A DNA stretch of 64,000 nucleotides, taken from assembly GCA_009843635.1 (NCBI GenBank), contig VYDB01000123.1:20769-84768 (forward strand). The letters run 5' to 3'. The position numbers were made by a program, and so were the translations under genes. Source of the DNA: Gammaproteobacteria bacterium (GTDB taxonomy: Bacteria; Pseudomonadota; Gammaproteobacteria; Pseudomonadales; Azotimanducaceae). Position 1 is the first letter of the stretch. Each line of letters begins with the position of its first letter. Below are positions 9,534-18,305 of this stretch, piece after piece. Below the pieces are notes generated by a model, which did not search any database, had not been told where the DNA came from, and was given only the letters and a program-made list of their open reading frames with translations.

Positions 9534-10625
9534 TCAGTCACAGATGTCCTCCAGAGGGACAAAGGGCTCATCGAGCCCGAAGGCCTGGGGACCGAACACG
9601 GCGAGGGAGTCGGGCGTTCGCATAATTGGCGCAGCGCTCGTGGCGATCACCTTGAGCCGCTGGCCGTACTTCAGGCCATCCACCGGAATCGGCTCGCCCG
9701 TTTCCCGGTCAACCAAGCAGATCAGGTCGGGCACCAACGCCTTCACCTGGCCGTCCTGCCGTGCGATGAGGTGCTCGTTCTGAAAGGCGATCTCCATCAT
9801 GGAATCCGAGCCGTCCAGCGCCGCCAGTTCGCAATGACCGATGGAGAATCCCAGTTTCGTCTCCCGGCGTATGTCCCGCACCTTGCCGTCAAACAGGATC
9901 CTGCAGTGGTTGTAGTAAGGCGTGGTGTGCAGGTAGTCGACCAGCATTTGCACAGGATCCCCCTCCCTGCGGCCTCGGGCGAGCGTTCGCCCTAGGTCGC
10001 GGGCGAGCGTGAGCGTGCCTCGGACGGCCGTGCGCTTCACATCGCTCCCGGACATCGGGTAGCTTGAGAGCACGACGCTGCACCCAAGCTGCACCGAAGC
10101 AACCCGCACTAGGTCTTCCGCAGATTTGGCATCGTCGGCATCGATGACCAAGGACGTGAGATGGTCGTCCACCACCGCCAAGGGCGTGGAGGACACGCCG
10201 CCGACGTTGAAGGTGGTCATTTGCAATTCCGGGAAGGCGCGGCCCATGCCGTCGGCATCAATCAGGGGCAACCCCAATCTGGCCGCGGCCATCACCGGCA
10301 AGAGCGAATTGACGCCGCCGATCTCGATGCCGATCAGGGCATCAGCCGCACGACCCAGCCGCTGCTCAAGGCGCTTCACGGCCAAATCGACATCGTCGCC
10401 GCAAGCGGCCTTCTCGCCGAGCACGGTCGGCACGCCAAGCATTGCGATGGTGATGACTTGCGCGTCGTCATCCAGTGCATCCACCTCAACGACTGTCGGC
10501 ATCCCATGCTGCTCGATCGCGTTCATGGCCAGCAGCCAGCCGACATAGGGATCGCCACCGCCACCCGTGCCCAAGAAGGCTGCGCCGGTGGCGATGTCCA
10601 GCAGATCGTCCGTTCCGATTCGCAT
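9534..10625 (-). CDS. DUF917 (S-methyl-thiohydantoin desulfurase-like) protein
   Basis: 363 residues, the standard length for DUF917. N-terminal ATGAAFLGTGGGGDPYVGWL is the family hallmark, followed by MLGVPTVLGEK, IGIEIGGVNSLLP and PLIDADGMGRAFPELQM. The family is repeatedly found next to hydantoinase/oxoprolinase subunits, as here: the hydantoinase-A-like gene ends four bases upstream. Together they may act on a cyclic amide such as a hydantoin derivative; this is inferred from context. About 240 bases with no recognised gene separate it from the DUF1499 operon downstream. Confidence 0.85.
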   Translation of the reverse strand: MRIGTDDLLDIATGAAFLGTGGGGDPYVGWLLAMNAIEQHGMPTVVEVDALDDDAQVITIAMLGVPTVLGEKAACGDDVDLAVKRLEQRLGRAADALIGIEIGGVNSLLPVMAAARLGLPLIDADGMGRAFPELQMTTFNVGGVSSTPLAVVDDHLTSLVIDADDAKSAEDLVRVASVQLGCSVVLSSYPMSGSDVKRTAVRGTLTLARDLGRTLARGRREGDPVQMLVDYLHTTPYYNHCRILFDGKVRDIRRETKLGFSIGHCELAALDGSDSMMEIAFQNEHLIARQDGQVKALVPDLICLVDRETGEPIPVDGLKYGQRLKVIATSAAPIMRTPDSLAVFGPQAFGLDEPFVPLEDICD

Positions 10626-10628
10626 GGT

Positions 10629-12206
10629 TCAGCTGCCGCACCGAGGGGAGGCAAGGCGACGATCGCCCGCCAGGTCGCCCGCCACCTTGACGCGGATGCG
10701 CACCGCTCCCCCGGGCATGTAGGCCAGCGGCACTTCCTCGATGTCAACCGTCTCAAGCGAGTCGGCGTTGGCGCCCATCTCAATGGCTTGGGTTCTTGCC
10801 TCCTCCACGGCTGTTTCCAGGGCGGACTCTCGGCCAGTCGCCTCGTAGGCGAAGATCCGGTCGGTCTCGCCGCTGATCTGCGCGATCGAGGCGCCGATGG
10901 CGTTGGCAACGCCAGCATGCTCGGGAACGGTCATCTCGGAAGTGCCCGGAATGTCGTCTCGGACCAACACGGAGCCGCCGCCGACCAGCACTAGGGGCAC
11001 TGGCGCAGCATTGGTCTTCATCCGGTCCACGCCGTCGGCGAGGATCTCGTGAATGCGCTCGATGCCCGCCTCCGTGGCCTGTGCTGGCAGCGGCTTGACC
11101 AATGACCGGTCGCCGAGATTCGCGTAACCGCCGGCAACTGCCAGATCCGTGGCGCACAGCGTTTGACCGCCGAATGCCAACGCCTCGCGGGTGAGCCGGT
11201 AGCCAAGCGATTCGGGCCCGATGTGGACCTCGGACCCGTTGGTCCTCACCAAGGAACCGCCGCCTAGGCCAAGCGCCAGCACGTCCGGCATTCTGAAATT
11301 GGTGCGCACGCCGCCGATGCGCACCGTGAGCGACGACTCCCGCGGAAACCCGTTCACCAAAACGCCGATGTCGGTCGTGGTGCCGCCGATATCGACGACG
11401 AGCGCGTTGTTCAGCCCCGAGAGGCAAGCGGCTCCCCGGATGCTGTTGGTCGGCCCCGAAGCAAAGGTGAGCACCGGATACTGCGCCACCGTTTCGGCCT
11501 TCATCAGCGTGCCGTCGTTCTGGCTGATGAAGAAGGGCGCGGTGATCTTCAACTGCTTGAGGGCGTTGCTGAACGAGCGGATCACTTCACGAGAGAGCTG
11601 GGCAAGGCTCGCGTTCATGACCGCCGCATTCTCCCGTTCGAGAATGCCCATGCGCCCGATCTTGGAGGAAAGCGTGATGGCGAGGTCCGGTGCCTCATCC
11701 TGGACGATTTCCCTGGCCCGCAGTTCCATGGCGGCGTTCACCGGCGAGAAGAGGCCCGTGATCGCTACGGTCTGCAATCCGGCCTCCCGCATTGCCCTTG
11801 CGGCACTGGCAATCCCGGACTCATCGAGTGGGTCGGCGATGCTCCCATCGAATCGGTAGCCCCCGCGAATCAGATGCTGCTGGCCGTTGACCGCCTTGGC
11901 GATGCCTGCGGGCCAATCACTGAGGGGCAAAACCCCCCGCGACGACGGCAGCGCGATTCGCAGGATGCCCACCGGCAGCAGCCCCCGGCGCTCGACGAAC
12001 GCATTGGTGAACTGGGTGGTCCCGATCATCACCTGCTTGACAGCTGGCGCCTCGACGCCGGATTTGGCCAACACGGTGCTGATTGCGTTGACGATGCCGT
12101 CGCTCAGGCCGGTGGTGGTCGGTGCCTTATGGGAGGAAAGGACGCGCTGCCCCTCCATGATGACAGCGTCCGTGTTGGTCCCGCCGACGTCCACCCCGAT
12201 GCGCAC
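10629..12206 (-). CDS. Hydantoinase/oxoprolinase A-like protein (HyuA family)
   Basis: 525 residues. It opens MRIGVDVGGTNTDAVIMEG, the phosphate-1 loop of the actin-like ATPase fold, followed by the hydantoinase A domain: MIGTTQFTNAFVERR, then VVDIGGTTTDIGVLVNGFPR and LALGLGGGSLVR. HyuA and oxoprolinase homologues couple ATP hydrolysis to opening of hydantoin or 5-oxoproline rings, usually with a HyuB partner. No HyuB is present here; the partner is a DUF917 protein. The gene is first in a two-gene operon, divergent from glyQS with 145 bases between the starts. Confidence 0.85.
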   Translation of the reverse strand: MRIGVDVGGTNTDAVIMEGQRVLSSHKAPTTTGLSDGIVNAISTVLAKSGVEAPAVKQVMIGTTQFTNAFVERRGLLPVGILRIALPSSRGVLPLSDWPAGIAKAVNGQQHLIRGGYRFDGSIADPLDESGIASAARAMREAGLQTVAITGLFSPVNAAMELRAREIVQDEAPDLAITLSSKIGRMGILERENAAVMNASLAQLSREVIRSFSNALKQLKITAPFFISQNDGTLMKAETVAQYPVLTFASGPTNSIRGAACLSGLNNALVVDIGGTTTDIGVLVNGFPRESSLTVRIGGVRTNFRMPDVLALGLGGGSLVRTNGSEVHIGPESLGYRLTREALAFGGQTLCATDLAVAGGYANLGDRSLVKPLPAQATEAGIERIHEILADGVDRMKTNAAPVPLVLVGGGSVLVRDDIPGTSEMTVPEHAGVANAIGASIAQISGETDRIFAYEATGRESALETAVEEARTQAIEMGANADSLETVDIEEVPLAYMPGGAVRIRVKVAGDLAGDRRLASPRCGS

Positions 12207-12351
12207 GCTTAAACTCCACCCATTGAAACACTTAAGGCGGGCATACTACTCAAGATTTGGATCCGATATGTCTTGATCCTTCCCGTATCGGTTATAGTGC
12301 GCCGCCTGTCGCATCGCGCCCCGAACCTGGCCCGCGCCAAGGAGACGCAAA

Positions 12352-13716
12352 GTGCCCGCAACGTCCATGGACGAACTGGTTTCGCTGTGCAAGCGTCGCG
12401 GCTTCGTGTTCCCGTCGAGCGACATCTACGGCGGCTTGCAGGGGCTCTACGACTACGGGCCGCTGGGCGTCGAATTGAAGAACAACCTCAAGGCCGCTTG
12501 GTGGCGGGCAATGGTCTATGAGCGCGATGACGTCGAGGGCCTGGACGCGGCATTGCTCACCCATCGCCAAGTGCTGCGCCACTCCGGCCACGAACAGACG
12601 TTCACCGATCCGCTGGTTGACTGCCGGCAGTGTAAAAGCCGATGGCGGGCCGACCAGATCGGCGACGCCTGTCCGGCCTGCGGGGCCAAGGACCTCACCG
12701 AGCCGCGCCCGTTCAACCTGATGTTCAAGACCAACGTGGGGCCGGTTGATGACGGGTCGGCCATCGCCTACCTGCGCCCGGAAACCGCCCAAGGCATCTT
12801 CACCAACTTCAAGAACGTGGTGGACGCCACTTCCCGCCGACTGCCCTTCGGCATCGCCCAGATCGGCAAGGCGTTCCGCAACGAAATCACGCCGCGCAAC
12901 TTCGTCTTCCGCACCCGCGAGTTCGAGCAGATGGAGCTGGAGTTTTTCGTTGCGCCGGGGGAGGACGAGGCGTGGCATCGGCGCTGGCTCGAAGCGCGGC
13001 TCGACTGGTGGGAAGCCCAGGGGGTGCCGCGCTCGACCGTGTCGGTTTACGAGGTGCCTGCAAGCGAGTTGGCGCACTACTCCAAGGCCACCTTCGACTT
13101 GATGTACCGCTTTCCCCATGGGGAGGACGAGCTGGAGGGCATCGCCAACCGCACGGACTTCGATTTGGGCGTCCACTCAAAGAATGCCGCTGAGTTGAAC
13201 CTGACCGCCCAAGTGCCCGAAAACACCGAGTCCACCGCCCGCTTGGCGATCCAGGATACGGCCACCGGCGAGTGGCGGGTGCCGTTCGTCATCGAGCCCT
13301 CGGCGGGGGTGGACCGGGGCGTGCTAGCAGTCATCAACGAGGCGTTCGAACAGGAGGAACTGCCCAACGGCAGCCAGCGCACGGTGCTGCGCTTGAAGCC
13401 GCACCTAGCGCCCATCAAGGCTGCCGTGCTGCCGTTGAAGCGCAACCACGAGGGCATCGTCGCCAAGGCCCGGGCCATCAAGCGCCAGCTTCAGAGCCTA
13501 GGGATGGGACGCATTCTCTACGAACACACTGGCAACATCGGCAAGGGCTACCGCCGCCACGATGAGGTCGGCACCCCCATGTGCGTCACCGTGGACTTCC
13601 AGACCCTTGAGGGGGACGACACCGTGACCGTGCGCGACCGCGACAGCATGGCCCAAGTCCGGGTGCCCATTGAGGAACTGGAATCCCATGTGCGCGGAGC
13701 GCTTGCCGATGGTTGA
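12352..13716 (+). CDS. glyQS: Glycyl-tRNA synthetase, single-chain dimeric type
   Basis: 454 residues, class II synthetase. It begins with the GlyRS signature [23 protein letters not shown] after a short leader, carries a four-cysteine zinc insertion (CRQC ... CPAC, about residues 85-106), motif 2 around [25 protein letters not shown], and a C-terminal anticodon-binding domain (AAVLPL to the end). It charges tRNA-Gly. This is the alpha2 form, whereas most gammaproteobacteria use the alpha2beta2 GlyQ/GlyS form. The GTG start at 12352 is selected because AAGGAGA lies seven bases upstream; an ATG follows at 12367. The 3' end overlaps the next gene by eight bases. Confidence 0.95.
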   Translation: MPATSMDELVSLCKRRGFVFPSSDIYGGLQGLYDYGPLGVELKNNLKAAWWRAMVYERDDVEGLDAALLTHRQVLRHSGHEQTFTDPLVDCRQCKSRWRADQIGDACPACGAKDLTEPRPFNLMFKTNVGPVDDGSAIAYLRPETAQGIFTNFKNVVDATSRRLPFGIAQIGKAFRNEITPRNFVFRTREFEQMELEFFVAPGEDEAWHRRWLEARLDWWEAQGVPRSTVSVYEVPASELAHYSKATFDLMYRFPHGEDELEGIANRTDFDLGVHSKNAAELNLTAQVPENTESTARLAIQDTATGEWRVPFVIEPSAGVDRGVLAVINEAFEQEELPNGSQRTVLRLKPHLAPIKAAVLPLKRNHEGIVAKARAIKRQLQSLGMGRILYEHTGNIGKGYRRHDEVGTPMCVTVDFQTLEGDDTVTVRDRDSMAQVRVPIEELESHVRGALADG

Positions 13717-14257
13717 TCGCCGGCCCCGTGCAGGACGGCGGGCGGTAGTTTCCACCATCGGCCGCGACCGCCCGGGCATCATCAACGAGCTTTCCGAACT
13801 GGCCGCCGAACTCGAGCTCAACATCGACGACAGCCGCATGACCGGGCTTGGCGAGGAGTTCGCCGTGCTGATGTCCCTGACCGGCAGCGAAAGCGGCCTC
13901 GCCGCCTTTGAAGCCCGGCTGAATGCGCTCGCTGAATCCAGGGGCTTCAGTACCCTGTTCCGTCTCACCGGCGAGCGCGAACCGGCGGCGGCGGCGCTTC
14001 CCTACCGGGTCAACCTGTCCGCCATGGACCACCCCGGCATCGTGTATCGAGTCACGGGCTTCTTCGCCAGCCGCCGGATCAACATCCAGGACCTGCAAAC
14101 CGGCACCCAGCGCGCCCCGCACACCGGAACGCCGCTGTTCAACGTGGCCATGACCATTGAAGTGCCTTCGACCCTGAAGATTCGGGCGCTGAGGGACGCC
14201 TTCGAACAGTTCTGCGCCGAACAGGATCTCGACGGCGAGATTTCGGCCGCGCGTTAG
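13709..14257 (+). CDS. gcvR: GcvR-like double-ACT-domain regulator
   Basis: 182 residues with two ACT domains: [20 protein letters not shown] (from about residue 13) and [20 protein letters not shown] (from about 100), ending in a short helix rich in acidic residues. This is the architecture of GcvR, which in E. coli binds glycine and controls the glycine-cleavage activator GcvA. No gcvA or gcv genes are in the window. The start codon lies inside the end of the glycyl-tRNA synthetase gene, so the two are cotranscribed and probably coupled, linking a glycine sensor to glycine charging. The symbol rests on domain layout. Confidence 0.75.
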   Translation: MVDRRPRAGRRAVVSTIGRDRPGIINELSELAAELELNIDDSRMTGLGEEFAVLMSLTGSESGLAAFEARLNALAESRGFSTLFRLTGEREPAAAALPYRVNLSAMDHPGIVYRVTGFFASRRINIQDLQTGTQRAPHTGTPLFNVAMTIEVPSTLKIRALRDAFEQFCAEQDLDGEISAAR

Positions 14258-14407
14258 CGGCTTTTGCGAGTCAATTTCCCACAGGCATTGCAGAGATATC
14301 CACTAGGTACGGCACGATGCGCTTCTTAGACTGGCCCCATGAAATCGCTCTTGGGACAGGCAGAATCAATGCTCGGCGCCATGCGGGGACGGCAAGGGTA
14401 GCGCCCC

Positions 14408-14614
14408 ATGGCCAGCCGGCGCATCGTGATCACCATCGACGGGCAGGCGCACGATGTCCTCAAACGCTATGCCGCCCGTCGCAACACCACCATCGGCGGC
14501 TTGGTGAAAGCCTACCTGATGCGCATTGCCGAAGCGGAGCACCGGGCGCTTGAGGCGCGGGAGCGCATTCGGGCGATGAATCGAAAGCCGCAAAACGACG
14601 ATCCGAAACCATGA
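14408..14614 (+). CDS. Small ribbon-helix-helix-like protein
   Basis: 68 residues. The N-terminal RRIVITIDGQAHDVLKRYAA followed by a helix with RNTTIGGLVKAYLMRI resembles ribbon-helix-helix DNA-binding proteins of the MetJ/Arc or antitoxin type. The tail is charged (EAEHRALEARERIRAMNRK). AAGGG lies ten bases upstream of the ATG. Its last codons overlap the ATG of the carbonic anhydrase gene by four bases, so it could be a regulator of that gene. No toxin gene is adjacent. Family assignment is moderate and no target is known. Confidence 0.6.
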   Translation: MASRRIVITIDGQAHDVLKRYAARRNTTIGGLVKAYLMRIAEAEHRALEARERIRAMNRKPQNDDPKP

Positions 14615-15210
14615 TCGAACCGCTTGAAGCCTTGCAACGCCTACGCGCAGGCAATGCCCGCTTCGTCGCTGGCACACCGCATCCGTCGCCTCGAAGCCGA
14701 TTGCAGGCCCTAGGTCCCCAACACCCCTTCGCCGCAGTGCTCGGCTGCGCCGACTCGCGCTGCCCGGTGGAGGCCATCTTCGACCAGGGCTTCGGCGAGC
14801 TGTTCGTGGTGCGGGTGGCTGGCAACGTGGCGGGCGCTGCCCAAATTGGGAGCCTTGAATTTGCCGTGGAGGCACTCGGCGTCCGGCTCATCCTCGTGCT
14901 CGGTCACCAGAACTGCGGTGCCGTACAGGCAGCCCTGCAGCGGCCCGACGGCCTGCCGGCCGCCTTGGACGGCATCATCGACGCCATTGAACCGGCCATC
15001 GGCGACCTCCTGCCGGTGGCTGGAACCGAGCCTTTCGAAGCCATTTTGGAGAGGGCTGTCTCGGCCAACGCCCGCCACGCGGCCGAAGCGCTGCGCTCAA
15101 GCTCCGCCTTGATCAAGCGCGAAGTAGAGAGAGGCCAAGTGGCCATCGCCAGCGCCGTTTACGCCTTCGACACGGGCATCGTCACCTTTCTCGACCAACG
15201 AGGTGCGTAG
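14611..15210 (+). CDS. Beta-class carbonic anhydrase
   Basis: 199 residues. Zinc ligands are visible as C46, D48 with R50 (LGCADSRC) and H99, C102 (VLGHQNCGAV), the complete active-site set of beta-carbonic anhydrases, which interconvert CO2 and bicarbonate. FGELFVVRVAGNV and SLEFAVEALGV are further family blocks. It is cytosolic, with no signal peptide. It is translationally coupled to the upstream RHH-like protein and converges on a small unknown gene six bases beyond its stop. Confidence 0.93.
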   Translation: MIEPLEALQRLRAGNARFVAGTPHPSPRSRLQALGPQHPFAAVLGCADSRCPVEAIFDQGFGELFVVRVAGNVAGAAQIGSLEFAVEALGVRLILVLGHQNCGAVQAALQRPDGLPAALDGIIDAIEPAIGDLLPVAGTEPFEAILERAVSANARHAAEALRSSSALIKREVERGQVAIASAVYAFDTGIVTFLDQRGA

Positions 15211-15216
15211 CCCAGT

Positions 15217-15672
15217 TCAGCGCCTGCGCCGCAGAGTCACCACGTTGCTGGCCTTGATGGCGTCCTGCTTGAGGGCGAAGGCCACCTCCCAAGTGAGCGT
15301 TCGGTCCCGCTCGCGCAGGAAGCCTCGAAATCCATAGCCCCTGGCGACCTCGAACAGCGCAAAGGTGGCGTGCAGGGCGCCGTCGGCATGCCATAGGAGG
15401 CCTAGGTTGGGAGCGCTTTCCAACTTGGCGACGCCATCCAGCCGGACGCCGCCGATTCGGGCGTCGATGACGTAGGTGCCCACCTCGTCCGGCGCCACGC
15501 GGATCGACAGCGGGTTTGACGGCGTCCGCTGGAACGCCAAGGTGCCGGTCAAGGTCAGCCCGCTGCTGTCCTGCTCTATGGTCAGGTCGCACTCGAGAGG
15601 CTCGCCGAGGCTCGCTCCCTCCACCAGGAGGCTGCCGCGCCCCAACCATTGTCCAGCCTGCAGCAGCATCAA
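15217..15672 (-). CDS. Conserved-looking protein of unknown function
   Basis: 151 residues, not recognised. No signal peptide is evident. The sequence alternates short beta-prone stretches (LECDLTIEQDSSGLTLTGTL, GTYVIDARIGGVRLDG, GALHATFALFEVARGYG, RTLTWEVAFAL), suggesting an all-beta fold such as a lipocalin-like barrel; this is a visual impression. It lies nine bases after the carboxymuconolactone decarboxylase-like gene in the same direction and is probably the last gene of that transcript. The start could also be the second ATG, one codon later. Confidence 0.55.
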   Translation of the reverse strand: MMLLQAGQWLGRGSLLVEGASLGEPLECDLTIEQDSSGLTLTGTLAFQRTPSNPLSIRVAPDEVGTYVIDARIGGVRLDGVAKLESAPNLGLLWHADGALHATFALFEVARGYGFRGFLRERDRTLTWEVAFALKQDAIKASNVVTLRRRR

Positions 15673-15681
15673 CAGAAGCGG

Positions 15682-16332
15682 CTAAGAGGCATGCTTGCCC
15701 ACTTGCCAGTCCACGCCGCTGAGGGTCGTGGCGGCGAAGTCCTTCGGCATCGCTTCAAGCTCGGTGGCGAGGGTGTCGTTCCAGCGGTTGAGGAAACCGA
15801 ACAGGGCGATGACACCGGCGATCTGCACGATTTGCCGGTCCGTGAAGTGCTCGCGCAGCCGCTCGAAGTGCCCCGGATCGCTTTCGTTGGGCACCAACCC
15901 GGCTGCGAACGCCAAGGCCAGCGCGGCTCGCTCCGCTTCGCTGAACAAAGGGCTCTCATCGTAGGTGAGGATGGCGTCGAACTTTGCGGCATCCTCCCCG
16001 ACCCGATGGGCACTGTGCGACGTGTGCGCTTGGCAGTATCGGCAACCGGCGGCGAGGCTGGTGGCAAAGGCGATCAGCTGCACCAGGCCCGGTGGGAGGT
16101 TTTGCGCCGCGTTCTCCTGCTCGGGTATCCGGTCCACCAAACCGGCCATGAGCGCCTTCAAGTCGCCTCCGAAGATCACGTTCGCCAAGCTGGCAAACGC
16201 CAACGGCAACTGCGGCATGTGGGCCATGGTTCGCATGCTGTTGGGCACGAAGCCCATGGCGGCTTCGGCGGCCTGGAATACCGGCTGCAAGCCGGGCACT
16301 TCGCCGGGTGGACGCGGGCTGACGTGGCTCAT
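15682..16332 (-). CDS. Carboxymuconolactone decarboxylase/AhpD-like peroxidase-fold protein
   Basis: 216 residues. The central segment LIAFATSLAAGCRYCQAHTSHSA has the CxxC...H active-site motif of AhpD-like alkylhydroperoxidases, and the surrounding helices match the carboxymuconolactone decarboxylase fold. Members reduce peroxides through the two cysteines or decarboxylate lactones; the cysteine pair favours the redox role. ATG at 16332 is chosen because GGAAAG precedes it; a longer frame from 16431 would overlap the methyltransferase gene. The neighbours give no pathway context. Confidence 0.8.
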   Translation of the reverse strand: MSHVSPRPPGEVPGLQPVFQAAEAAMGFVPNSMRTMAHMPQLPLAFASLANVIFGGDLKALMAGLVDRIPEQENAAQNLPPGLVQLIAFATSLAAGCRYCQAHTSHSAHRVGEDAAKFDAILTYDESPLFSEAERAALALAFAAGLVPNESDPGHFERLREHFTDRQIVQIAGVIALFGFLNRWNDTLATELEAMPKDFAATTLSGVDWQVGKHAS

Positions 16333-16411
16333 GAAGACTTTCCAAGGGGATGGGGTGACCGCACACTGTTTCCCAACGCGCCCGGTTTTGCAACCGCGAA
16401 CCCGTGGCGAC

Positions 16412-17029
16412 TTAAACGGCGGCGGTCTCACCGGTCACAATCCAAAGCGGATCGGCGTTCGGTGGCGAGCGGTCCACGAAGGCCACTTTCTCAAACCCGC
16501 CACGAACCAGGTACGTGCCGACCAATCGCACGCGCTCGGCTGGGGGCAACTGATGAAACGCTCGAATCGCCTTGGTGGGAAACAGGCGGTGCGACATGGC
16601 GATGGCCAGACGCCCGCCCGGACGCAGCGTCTCCGCGACGGAGCGCATCGTCTCAACGGGGCGCGTCAGGTACTGAATGGATACGGCGATGGTCGCCCGG
16701 TCGAAGCTCGACGCCGGATACGGCAGTTCCGGATGCGCGTTCAGGTCGTGGACGCAGTGTTCGGTCAGGCGCTCATTAGCAGCCAGTTCCGCGGCGTTCA
16801 TGCCCAATCCGGCGACTCTTCCCAAGCTGATCTCCGGCGGATAGTGCGAAACCCATGACGACATCAGGTCAAGCACATCCGCATCCGGGAACAGGAATTC
16901 CCCGTACCATGCCGTCAGCGCCTCGATCGTGGCCTCATCGATGTGCTGCACGAAGCGCGGCTCCCGGTAAAACTCGCTGTCCGGAGCCGGGTCGATCCGA
17001 TCAAAGAAACCGGGCGGGAAGTCCGTCAT
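16412..17029 (-). CDS. Class I SAM-dependent methyltransferase with altered motif I
   Basis: 205 residues. A Rossmann methyltransferase outline is present: VLDLMSSWVSHYP in place of the usual VLDLGCGxG, RVAGLGMNAAELAAN, SFDRATIAVSIQYLTRP, then VAETLRPGGRLAIAMSHR. The glycine-rich SAM loop is replaced by SSWVSH, which appears to be a family trait because the rest is well preserved. ATG at 17029 is chosen over 17044. Substrate unknown. It lies 28 bases after the CoA-transferase gene in the same direction. Confidence 0.75.
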   Translation of the reverse strand: MTDFPPGFFDRIDPAPDSEFYREPRFVQHIDEATIEALTAWYGEFLFPDADVLDLMSSWVSHYPPEISLGRVAGLGMNAAELAANERLTEHCVHDLNAHPELPYPASSFDRATIAVSIQYLTRPVETMRSVAETLRPGGRLAIAMSHRLFPTKAIRAFHQLPPAERVRLVGTYLVRGGFEKVAFVDRSPPNADPLWIVTGETAAV

Positions 17030-17057
17030 GGCCGACACGCCCAACTGCGCCGTGGGG

Positions 17058-18305
17058 TCAGGATGTGGCCGCCTGCCGCAACTCGTCCCGGAACTCGGGC
17101 GCGGCGATGGCGATGAGCGCTTCGGCGCGGGCGGCGAGCGGCAGGTCCTTCAGCCGCGCCGCGCCGTATTCGGTCACGACGATGTCCACATCCGTGCGCA
17201 GCGCGGTCACCACTTCCACGCGGGGCACGATACGCGAGGCCGCGCCCCCGCGAGCGGTGGCCGTCATGGCGATGATGGATCGGCCACCGGCGCTGAACTT
17301 GGCGGCCCGCATGAAATCGACGGAACCGCCGGTGCCGGAAATCTGCCGCCCGCCCACCATCTCCGCGTTGACCTGCCCCATGAGGTCCACCTCCACCGCC
17401 GAGTTGATGGAGACGAAGCCCGGCAATTGACCGATCACGCTCGCTTCGTGGGTGTGGTTGGCGCCCTTGAAGACCACCTCCGGCGCGTCGGCCAACCAGT
17501 CGATGAGCGCTGACGAACCCAACGCCATGCCGGTGACGTGGCGGCCGCGGTCGATGGGCTTGTTGGCGCCGGTGACCGTTCCTTGGCGGATGAGGGCCAT
17601 GCCGCCGTCGTCGAGCAGGCCGCCGTGCAGGCCGAGATCGTTCTTGTCCTTAAGGCTCGCCAGTATCGCCGCCGGAATCGCGCCGATGCCGGTCTGGACG
17701 CAGTCACCGTCGCGGATCAGCGCTGCCACCTGCTGGCCGATGGCGGCGGCTGTTTCGTCGATGCGCGGGGCGGGCATTTCGAACAGCGGTCGGTGCGTGT
17801 CGAGCACGACATCCAGACGGGTCTCATCGACCGGCGGACAGCCTGCGGGCGCCGTAAACGCGGCGTTGCATTCGGCGAGCACGAATTGCGCGCTGGCTAG
17901 CGCCGCGGCAGCGAAATCGGCGTTGGGTCCCAAGCGCAGCCTTCCGCGCCGGTCTCTGGCCACCTGGATGAGCGCCACGTCAATGCCCCGTTCAAGGTAG
18001 TCGTGCAACGCGCGCATGCCCATGGGCAGGAAGTGCAGGCGCTTAAGGTCCGCGTTGCGCAGATGGGGTGCCATGAACGGCGTGGTCATCTGGTAGGTGG
18101 GATGCCAGGCGGTGAAATCCGTCTGGTTGAAGCCCGCCACCGGAAACTGAACGAAGTGCAGGCCCTCTGGCAGTGCGGCTGCGCGCAACGCTTCGAGCAA
18201 CCCGGTGGGCTCGTTGCTCGCGCCCGCCACGAAGACGCGCTGACCGCCCGCCAGGCCGGAAAGGTCCATGTCCTTCAAACCCGCACCGACTGGCTCGCCT
18301 CTCAA
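17058..18305 (-). CDS. Acetyl-CoA hydrolase/CoA-transferase family protein
   Basis: 415 residues. It follows the 4-hydroxybutyrate/acetate CoA-transferase pattern: VFVAGASNEPTGLLEAL near the start, QTGIGAIPAAILASL in the middle, and VSINSAVEVDLMGQVNAE, where the Glu after SAV is the expected catalytic residue that forms a glutamyl-CoA thioester. GTGGSVDFMRAA and VTEYGAARLKDLP complete the C-terminal domain. The TTG start at 18305 overlaps the hisD stop by four bases; an ATG at 18269 is an alternative. It would move CoA between short-chain acids or hydrolyse acyl-CoA. Confidence 0.85.
   Translation of the reverse strand: MRGEPVGAGLKDMDLSGLAGGQRVFVAGASNEPTGLLEALRAAALPEGLHFVQFPVAGFNQTDFTAWHPTYQMTTPFMAPHLRNADLKRLHFLPMGMRALHDYLERGIDVALIQVARDRRGRLRLGPNADFAAAALASAQFVLAECNAAFTAPAGCPPVDETRLDVVLDTHRPLFEMPAPRIDETAAAIGQQVAALIRDGDCVQTGIGAIPAAILASLKDKNDLGLHGGLLDDGGMALIRQGTVTGANKPIDRGRHVTGMALGSSALIDWLADAPEVVFKGANHTHEASVIGQLPGFVSINSAVEVDLMGQVNAEMVGGRQISGTGGSVDFMRAAKFSAGGRSIIAMTATARGGAASRIVPRVEVVTALRTDVDIVVTEYGAARLKDLPLAARAEALIAIAAPEFRDELRQAATS

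Noticed and set aside
12273..12298. TTGATC/TATAGT promoter for glyQS
   Set aside because: The hexamers are only 14 bases apart; the -10-like TATAGT may be real but no good -35 fits.
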